Source: Macrobrachium rosenbergii (taxonomy: Eukaryota > Arthropoda > Malacostraca > Decapoda > Palaemonidae). From it: 64,000 bases of DNA. How positions within the stretch are numbered: position 1 is the stretch's first letter; each line of letters begins with the position of its first letter. Shown here piece by piece: positions 56,940-64,000 of this stretch. The notes beneath the pieces were generated by a model. It had not been told where the DNA came from. It ran no database searches and saw only the letters and a list, made by a program, of their open reading frames with translations. The DNA lies in NCBI RefSeq assembly GCF_040412425.1, contig NC_089756.1, positions 4,861,498 through 4,925,497 of the forward strand, in the 5' to 3' direction. The translations under genes and the position numbers were made by a program.

Positions 56940-57815
56940 TTCTATGTACTGTCGTTCAAGAACATCTGCTATGGGTTGAGAGAACCTCCTGAGTCATTGG
57001 TAGATAGGGGTTTCATCGTAAAGCAGGATATGGATAGGAGTGGATGCACACTCTCCCACATCATCGCTACAGGCAGTGCTGATAACCGGAAGGTGATGCT
57101 GAAGCATTTCCTGAACTGCTGCTTCTCCAAGGAGTTGGTCTGCAGCAACAGGAATGGCATGGATAGCCCAAGCAAACCTTCATCACTGGTGGGTTCACCT
57201 ATCTGGACTTGCATACAGAATGAAGGGGAGTCTATCTTCACTACCGTATAAACTCTACCCAGGGTATCACCAGTCCTTACCCAGGAGCTTTTATCTCCCA
57301 GTCCTTTCACTAGAACTAATGCCACATCATCCTCAAGATATAGGACACTTGGTATTCCAGTAGTTTACCTAGACAAACCATCCCTTATGATGTTGCCATC
57401 ATAAAAGAACACAGGAAGGTCTCTATCAGAACATGAAAGGCACTAAAAACTCAGACCAAGTCCCTTAGGTAAAACCAGGGTAGTCGGCACCATGACAGTT
57501 TCATCTTCTGGCAACTTTACCGGCACTGCTGCCCGGATTGGAACATTATATAATACTTGCCTACAGGGGCAAGTAATACTCCCATAAAAAGTTAGTGAAT
57601 GGATCAGTGACACTGATGAGGTTTCTGGCACAACCGACGAGTACCCGATTCCTTTTCAGGAATGGAAAACCGAGAATGATGTGCTCGGTCATCGTGCCTC
57701 GGGGTAAGCTCAACAGTACCCAATGTCTGGTGTCCTGAGTTGCCTAGACCTTTGAGTTCACAGTGGAAGACCCCTGGTTTTCTGCTGTAGAGCCTATGGG
57801 GTCAGGACTAACCAT
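56940..57815 (-). pseudogene. Gypsy retropepsin C-terminal half and linker
   Basis: The reading DTRHWVLLSLPRGTMTEHII continues through LGFPFLKRN, an ILG-type closing motif of a retropepsin, near 57730-57650. Linker segments (57631-57443 and 57325-56969) lead to RT. The N-terminal DTG half of this protease is missing where the element meets DIRS-D. Confidence 0.5.
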
Positions 57816-58760
57816 ACCACCTACTGACATGTAGTGTAGACGAATTTGTTCGAGCTCATGGCAGTAATGTTTTAAGAACACTGTCTCTGATGCCCACCCT
57901 GTACTTTCGGAGAGACTTCTTCAAAAGAAACATTTCTGAAGAAGGCCAATGTCGTACTTACTTTCCTTATGCCATGTGACCTAGGAAAGGAGTGTGGGTC
58001 TGCTTTTTTAATTAGGGACACTAAAATTATTCTTAGCTCTTGTAGAGAGAGTGGTAGGGTGTAGGAAAATTGGACCTGGCATGTTTGCCGCGACCTCTAG
58101 GTAAACCTTAAGTGCCTGAACTGGGCATAATGTTTTGTCTGCTAAATTTCGAGTTTTCTTATAAGAATAGATTTCTTTCTTAAAGGATCCTCATTCTTAG
58201 CCAGGAATGATGGGCCTGGGGACAATAATAATTGATTATCAGCAGTTTGTGTAATATATCGTCCCCGTCTAAGAGAGCCCAGTTCACTAATACTGGCTCC
58301 TGATGCTAATGCAATTAGGAAGATCGCCTTCTGTAGCTTGTGAGTTGCGGTTGTATTGGGTCTGCTGAACTGAGGGGTAGATAGAAGTCCAAGCACCTTG
58401 TTCAGGGACCAAGTAATTGGGAGTCTTTCAGGAGCGGGTCTTTATAGAGCAAAAGACCATGGAAGGGACTTAATAACTTCTATGCTTGAGTCAATCCTGA
58501 ATCCATAAAGTAAGGGTTCTGTTAGTGCTGCCTTGTATGCCATGATTGTTCTAACCGCAAGCTATTTGTCTTCAAAAAGTTATATCATAAAATTTAAAAG
58601 TGTTTATATAGAAATTTCAACTGGGCTCTCAGTATGGATATAATCTAACCATATCTTCCATACGGACTGGTATTGTCAGATAGGTGACATCCATAATTTT
58701 TGCACTAGGTACCTAGCAATTTTAGGTGAGTAGTTTTCACGGTAGATAATGTTTAAAAAA
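57815..58760 (-). pseudogene. DIRS-D tyrosine recombinase
   Basis: An N-terminal SAM-like segment (LAVRTIMAYKAALTEPLLYG) precedes the catalytic blocks. FLIALASGASISELGSLRRG has Ser at the Arg I position (Arg in DIRS-C). SHGIRKVSTTLAFF keeps the His-x-x-Arg pair, and a frame-shifted FLKHYCHEL keeps the Tyr. Loss of Arg I predicts an inactive enzyme even without the frameshifts near 57960 and 58140. Confidence 0.7.
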
Positions 58761-58769
58761 TCCATACGT

Positions 58770-59680
58770 GAAGGTCTCAGCTCAGAAAGGAGCATGCGTA
58801 AATGATTTTCCCTCCTACTTTCTGGGATAGAACAGCGGACGACAGTGGAATTGATCTTTTTGCCCGTTGTTGAAGTGATAGAAACCAATGCCTGTTTGGC
58901 CAGTTTGGGGCTATTAAGTAAGCTGTTCCTTTGAAGGTTAGGAGTTTGCTCAAAACCTCCGAAATCTGGGACAATGGGGGAAAAAGATATATCGTCCTCC
59001 AATTGTTCCAGTCTTGTAGGAAGGCATCTCTGGCTATTGCTCGATTGTCCAAGTTCGGAGATACATATACTGGGAGTTTGTGATTCTTGTATGTAGCAAA
59101 CAGGTCTGCTTCTGGTTGTGGAAGCATGTTGGCTATTGTTTGAAAAGAGTGGTTGTCCAACATCCACTCTGTTGAGGCTGTCGTTTTCCTCGATAGAGAG
59201 TCTGCTATTACGTTGAGAGACCCTGTGAGGTGAAAATTGCAGACAGGTGCCACTTCTTTACTTGTGCCATCTGAAGGACGGCTAGCATTACCATATTAAG
59301 AGGAGTTGAACGTGATCCCGATCTCTTGATGCAGGACATTGCAGTCGTGTTGTCTAGAACCAGCAGAATGTGTGTCTCTTCTGGAGGTTTGAGTTTTTTG
59401 AGAGACAAAAAGACAGCCATCAGTTCCAGGAAATTGATATGACACTTCCTCAGAGTAGCTGACCACCTCCCTGCCACCTAACAATCCTCCCAGTGTCCTC
59501 CCCAACCTGTCAGTGAGGCATCTGTGAGTATTGTCACTCTTACAGATGGAGGAGCCAGTGTGACCTGTTTCGCCAGAGATCCTTCTAGGTCCAAGGCTGA
59601 AGTATCTCCCCGACTTTTTGATTCATTTGGTGAGATCTGTCTCGCAGCTTTTGTCTTGCGTGCAACAGCCAAAATTTCTT
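58770..59680 (-). pseudogene. DIRS-D RNase H region
   Basis: The reading VTILTDASLTGWGGHWED (active-site Asp) is followed by CHINFLELMAVFLSLKKL (Glu) and HILLVLDNTTAMSCIKRSGS (Asp). After that, EADLFATYKNHKLPVYVSPN, DWNNWRTIYLFPPLSQI and AYLIAPNWPN parallel DIRS-C. One frameshift separates the first block from the rest. Confidence 0.78.
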
Positions 59681-59829
59681 CACGTTTTTCAATTGCAATA
59701 TGAGTATTGGATCTATTACTTATGCAAACTGCAGTTGACCCATCATGCGTCCCCGCTAAATCTGGGGGTTCACTCTAAAAACTTGCACCGTCTGGAAACT
59801 CTGGGCTTATCTCTAGAACCTTTGCTGAT

Positions 59830-60623
59830 TTTCTAAACCGAAATGGAACCTTTTTTGAGTTTTTTCCTTATTCTGTTCTGAGTTTTGATGGGGAGAGACA
59901 ACAGGCCCTGAAGAGTATCCCAACACAGTCCCAACCACGGAAAACGTCTGCTGGGCGTGAGGCGGGATTTTTCCCAATTTATTTTAAAACCTTTTAAGTG
60001 GAGTCTGTTGACCACTGCCCTTAGGTTTTTCAAGCATTCTTTTCTTGTGGCCCCCCAGATTAACCAGTCATCTAGTTAAGCTGTTAGTTGTATTCCTTCT
60101 TTCCTGAGTTCCTGGACAACTACCGTTGCTAATTTTGTAAAAATTCTTGGGGCAATGTTTAGTCCAAAGGGCATAACTTTGAACCTGTATGTCTCTTTCC
60201 CTGTCCGGAACCCTAGGAAGGGGCAAAAGGGAGCAGCAATAGGGACGTGCCAGTATGCGTCTTTCAGATCTATAGAAACTGTCCAATTCCCTTTTGGGCA
60301 ATGGTGGTCATCTGAAACTTTTGGCAAACAATGTACTTGTTCAATGTTGATAGGTTGAGGATCACTCTTTGTTCGGAGGAATCCTTTTTGGGAGCACTGA
60401 AGAGACGTGCCTGGTGGGGAATATACTCATGTTTCTTTATGGCACCTTTTAATAGGGCCTTCTGCCCGTAATCTTCCAGAGAGGGGTTTGATGCTTGAAA
60501 GAACCCGTTTAAAGGCGTGGGAGGATGAGACCATTTCCACCCCAGCCCGTTGAGAACAATGCTATGTCCCAAAGGAGAAGACTTCCATTCCTTGTGGTGT
60601 CTTTGGAGTCGACCCCTGACCAA
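59830..60623 (-). pseudogene. DIRS-D reverse transcriptase
   Basis: The motifs are SPLGHSIVLNGLGWKWSHPP, ARLFSAPKKDSSEQRVILNL, TVSIDLKDAYWHVPIAAP (catalytic Asp) and FKVMPFGLNIAPRIFTKLAT. The region just after (60060-60080) reads 'LTAQLDDWLIWGAT', so the catalytic box is LDDW with Gln for Tyr. LHLKGFKINWEKSRLTPSRR and FPWLGLCWDTLQGLLSLPIK close the thumb. Confidence 0.75.
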
Positions 60624-60639
60624 ACAATTCCCTTTGTTA

Positions 60640-62760
60640 TCCCCCTCTTCCTTTACCTTTTCTTTTGATGGGTATTCCAGGCATTGCTTTTCCTTTTCCT
60701 TTGTAAGACAGGTTTTGGACCTTATGGAAAGGATGTCCTTGCTGATGTAGCTGTTGCTGTCCTTTTGAAGGAGGTTGTCCCTTCTGGCTACCTACCTGTT
60801 CTGTTTATGAGGAAAAGTTTTGGAGGTGACTGCAGGCTTATATTTATTTTTTATCAAAGCGAGCCTTTTTTGAATTGCGTAAAGGGAAATTTCAGGTTTT
60901 TTGTTTCCTGAATTCTCTTTTTCCCAGAAGAGCATACACTGTACAATTTTGTTGTCGTGCTTGCTCGTTGACTTGTGTCACCACAGAATCCTCAAATAGG
61001 TCCCTACAGAAGGGATTAGACTGTAATGAAGCAGTTACATTAGGAAGTGACTTGTTGGAGCCTTCCAGTGTTTCCATTTGCGCTTTTAAGCGCCAGTCTA
61101 AAAAGTCATAGAGTGCTTCCCATAGGATTCTCATAAGACTTTTAGCCACAGGAGCAAAGAGTGTCCTGGAATCCTCAGGAAGCCTTTTGGGGCAGCTTTT
61201 AGCAAGGTGAAAGAGGTCAAGATACTAAAGAGAAGAGTCCCAGCAAGGAATTCTGATGAAGCTGTCTCATCTGAGATTCTTCTCATAGGGGTCCCAAATT
61301 GGTGAGTAGCAACATCCAAGGGGAGCTTTTTCCCTTCAAAAGGGAGTTGAAGTGTTGCCCACTCCTTGGTGGAATTTTTCGAAACTGGGAGGACTGTGAC
61401 AAATGGCTTTAGTTCTGCCATTGACTCCTGTTTTCTAGTTACTACATAATTCTGGAAGTTTGCTTTCACATGGTTAATTATTTTAAAGATGAAGGGACAG
61501 AAGGCTGGAGGTACTTGGTGAGCAAGTTGATTTTGATTCATAATGGGAGTATAGATCCACCTACTGTTGATCTGGTAAAGGGCATCATCAACAGCATTTA
61601 GTGCAGTATTCCCACATAAGAAAACTGTTTCCTTTTGAGGTTTCTCCATGTCTGGCAAAGGTGGTATCAGGGGCCATTCTGTATTAGGGAATGCTGCCCT
61701 GTCTCTAAACTCCACATGTACAACTTCAATCATGGTTTTTCTCTCATTAATTAGATACTTACCATCAGTAGAGAAAATACACATTGAAGCGTCTTGCCAA
61801 GGATTATGTTATGTTCTGACCAGAAGCTTTATAATTAACCTTGGATCTTGTTTGGTCAGTTTGTTTCCACTCTCCTTTTTTGATTGCAGGATGCAGTACT
61901 TTTACAGTTTGGAGTGTACATCACTGACTTGATTTTTTTAATTTCCTGTTCGGAGTTGTGCAATATGTCCATTATATATTGCCGTTCTGTGGCAAGGGCA
62001 TCTTTCATATTACTCATAGTTTCCTTACAGAACTGATCAAAAGCTGCAAACTATGTATCCCTTTTGGGGGAGCTTGCATAATCTGACTGAGCATCCACAG
62101 CTGAACTGTGACTGCCTGTAGCCCAGGGGTCAGAGGTCCTGGGTGAGTTACCATACCCTTCTGAAAATGTAGTAATTTCACTTGGGGCTGATTGAATCCT
62201 TGTATCCCTTTTGGGGGAAGGATCCTTATCAGCTTCTGAAAGTTGCATGGGGGATTGAATTCCTTTTGGAAAGTTTCTCCCCCGGTAAGCTGAAGGTAGT
62301 GTCCCTGATCCTTCTGGGTTCAGCAAGGTCATTTCGGTAGCAATATCAACTTCATCTAAATGTTAATCACCTCCAAGAGGAACTTCCTCCATTTTCTCTG
62401 CAGGGTTTACCTGGGAGGTATTGGGGACTGATGTTACTGGGTTTTGGCCCAAATATGGATCATCTGAGAATGGGTTAAATATATACTGCCGGAGTTCTGC
62501 TGGAAAGATATAATCTCCCTCTTCCTCCCCCTTGCTGAACCCTAAGACCCATCGTGACAGCCTGAAACGATCTGTCTCGTCCTTAAAACTTGCTGCCAAG
62601 AGCACATTGCAAATTTCGCACATATCTGGTGACCAAGCAAATCTGTCCTGTTTTTTGCAGGGACTATGCTCATGGCAGGTGGAATGGGCCATACCCACTG
62701 GCAAAAAGCGAACCAAGCAATTTGCTGCGGAACGCTTGAGCTGAGGGTCCTGCATAATGG
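60640..62760 (-). pseudogene. DIRS-D gag
   Basis: The N-terminal segment (62755-62363) holds a cysteine/histidine-rich stretch HSTCHEHSPCKK...CEICN and LLAASFKDETDRFRLSRWVL. A middle linker (62332-62051) repeats 'SPKRDT'. The helical core (61784-60892) includes NTALNAVDDALYQINSRWIY and ALYDFLDWRLKAQMETLEGS. A Gln/Lys/Gly-rich tail near 60780-60640 ends in GIPIKRKGKGR. Unlike other gags here, the core is read with few stops. Confidence 0.62.
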
Positions 62761-62799
62761 TGGCCCTGTAGTGAAAGAACCAAGTTGTTATTAGAAACT

Positions 62800-63189
62800 A
62801 ATTAAATTGTTTTTTAAAAACGGACACTTTTGTAAAACCCTGTGCTGTTAGTATATTACATCTTCAGGTTAATTTGGTTACTATGCGTAAATGTAATACC
62901 TTTTATAAAATATCCAAGTTAACTTAAACCATTTTAGATTTAGGTTGACTCTGACAGCATATTGCTTAAACTGTTAGTCCCTTTGCAATGGCTATGTGAA
63001 ATTTTAATTCTAAATTGTCATGCCTTAAGGACTAATCTTCGACAAACTAATTTGTTTAATAACTAACCCAAGCTACTGTTCTAAATGGCTTAGGTTAATC
63101 CTTCTAGTATAATCTACTTTAATCTAAGTATAGAAGATCTCTTAGAAGATTCTCGCTTAACATATTTTAGGTCATTTCTTATTCTAGGT
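62800..63189 (-). repeat. Left terminal region of DIRS-D
   Basis: The blocks 'ctaacccaagctactgttct', 'aaactaatttgtttaataac' and 'cttagaagattctcgcttaa' match the inverted ends at 21300-21440 and, inverted, 19790-19900. Non-coding. Confidence 0.65.
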
Positions 63190-63193
63190 TTAA

Positions 63194-64000
63194 CCCTCTA
63201 ACGCCGAGCCTCTATTTACAAAAACGTCTCCCGTATGCCGGTGGCGTTCGGGAGTTAGCGCTGAAGCGGAAAAAAAGTTTTTTTCAAAAAATCACAGCAC
63301 GCTTAGAGTTTAAGATTCAGAGTTCATTTTTGGCTCCTTTTTTTGTCATTGCCTGAAGTTTAGTATGCAACCATCAGAAATGAAAAAAATATCATTATCA
63401 TATATAAATATTGGAATATATGACAGCGCATGACAGCGCAAAAAAAAATTTCATATATAATTGTATACAAATCGCGCTGTGAGCAAAACGGTTAAAGCTA
63501 ACGAGTTACTTTTTTTTCTTTGTATTCTACACTAAATTGCGATGATTTTGGTATATAACAAATTGTAAAACGATCAAAGCAACACAGAGAAAATATTGTC
63601 ACAAAATGATGCATGAATTTGTAACGCGCGGACGTAAATAAAAGTTTTTTCAAAAATTCACCATAAATCGAAATATTGTGCTAGAGACTTCCAGTTTGTT
63701 TCAAAATGAAGAAAATTGATTGAATATTACTAGACTGTAAGTTTTTTTAGCTTACAATTGCATTTTTTTACCATTTCGGTCGAGTTAAAGTTGACCGAAG
63801 GTCGATTTTTTTCTATTTATCATGATTTATATGAAAATATTTCAAAACTGATAAAAGCTACAACCATGATTTATTTTTTGTTGTAATCTACATGAAATTG
63901 CGCACATTTTAATGTATAACACTTTATATAATGCCTAATATAAAACGCCGAAAAAATTACGACAAGATGACTAAAGCAATGCTGAGATTTTCAGCGGAGT
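63194..64000 (-). mobile_element. TTAA-type non-autonomous element, copy 3 (cut by window end)
   Basis: TTAA at 63190-63193 is followed by CCCTCTAACGCCGAGCCTCT, the inverted right end of copy 1, and then the subterminal and tandem-unit sequences in reverse ('gagcaaaacggttaaagcta', 'tggtatataacaaattgtaa', 'gagttaaagttgaccgaagg'). At least one full internal unit is present before the window ends. Confidence 0.75.

Larger units (their letters stand above)
53504..57815 (-). mobile_element. Ty3/gypsy-type pol region with extra domains
   Basis: Reading down the minus strand: a retropepsin half and linker (57815-56940), RT (56930-56140), RNase H (56010-55730), an OTU-like segment (55650-55270), a second retropepsin-like segment (55180-54690) and integrase (54600-53504). 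No LTRs or gag were identified; the left side (57815) meets the recombinase end of DIRS-D. Several frameshifts and stops make it inactive. Confidence 0.75.
57815..63189 (-). mobile_element. DIRS-like retroelement, copy D (3' end lost)
   Basis: On the minus strand, a left end (63189-62800; same sequence as the inverted ends at 19643 and 21579) is followed by gag (62760-60640), RT (60623-59830), RNase H (59670-58770) and tyrosine recombinase (58760-57815). The right end is replaced by the gypsy element. Stops and frameshifts occur in each domain. Confidence 0.78.

Overview
This window looks like nuclear DNA of an arthropod, most probably a decapod crustacean. It is AT-rich and full of long (GA)n tracts, and its genes have spliceosomal introns. 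It is crowded with DIRS-like tyrosine-recombinase retroelements, RNase H-bearing I/Nimb-type LINEs, BEL/Pao and Ty3/gypsy LTR elements, and short-TIR DNA elements. The decapod assignment is an inference from this repeat mix; no rRNA or mitochondrial marker is present.

One host gene is recognisable. Four phase-compatible exons on the + strand (7625-7757, 8498-8665, 9288-9386, 32608-32756) encode consecutive parts of a gamma-tubulin complex component most like GCP5 (TUBGCP5). The intron between the third and fourth exons is 23.2 kb, and the introns on either side of this cluster run off the window. Nearly everything else is transposable-element DNA lying in introns of this gene or downstream of it.

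Layout. 1-175: DIRS end fragment. 255-7061: BEL/Pao element with paired LTRs and a GAAT target duplication; it carries an SGNH-hydrolase-like ORF ahead of gag, and its protease/RT region is replaced by a TTAA-targeting element with internal tandem repeats. 7625-9386: three GCP5 exons. 9632-15060: DIRS-A, with a tRNA-derived SINE in gag and its RT core deleted. 15072-16800: short-TIR elements and a promoter-like dispersed repeat. 17697-19553: a 1.86-kb palindrome. 19643-21579: a gutted DIRS element with 359-bp inverted ends. 21580-27560: I/Nimb LINE N1. 27640-32597: DIRS-B and DIRS end sequence reaching the splice acceptor of the fourth exon. 33518-38770: second Nimb ORF1 (N2), split by a gag-only LTR element (34533-38250, CCAT target duplication). 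39140-40480: third Nimb fragment (minus strand). 40595-49960: GA-rich repeats into which an almost complete DIRS element (DIRS-C, 40798-49125) inserted. 50100-53500: + strand gypsy gag-protease fragment split by a second TTAA element. 53504-57815: minus-strand gypsy pol with OTU-like and extra retropepsin domains between RNase H and integrase. 57815-63189: minus-strand DIRS-D. 63194-64000: third TTAA element, cut by the window end.

Every element's coding capacity is broken by stops, frameshifts or deletions, so none looks autonomous. The main interest lies in unusual domain combinations (SGNH in a BEL/Pao leader, OTU plus a second retropepsin in gypsy pol), well-preserved DIRS terminal architecture, an apparent LINE/SINE shared tail, and elements that carry satellite-like arrays. 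All of this rests on reading motifs by eye; no database search was possible.
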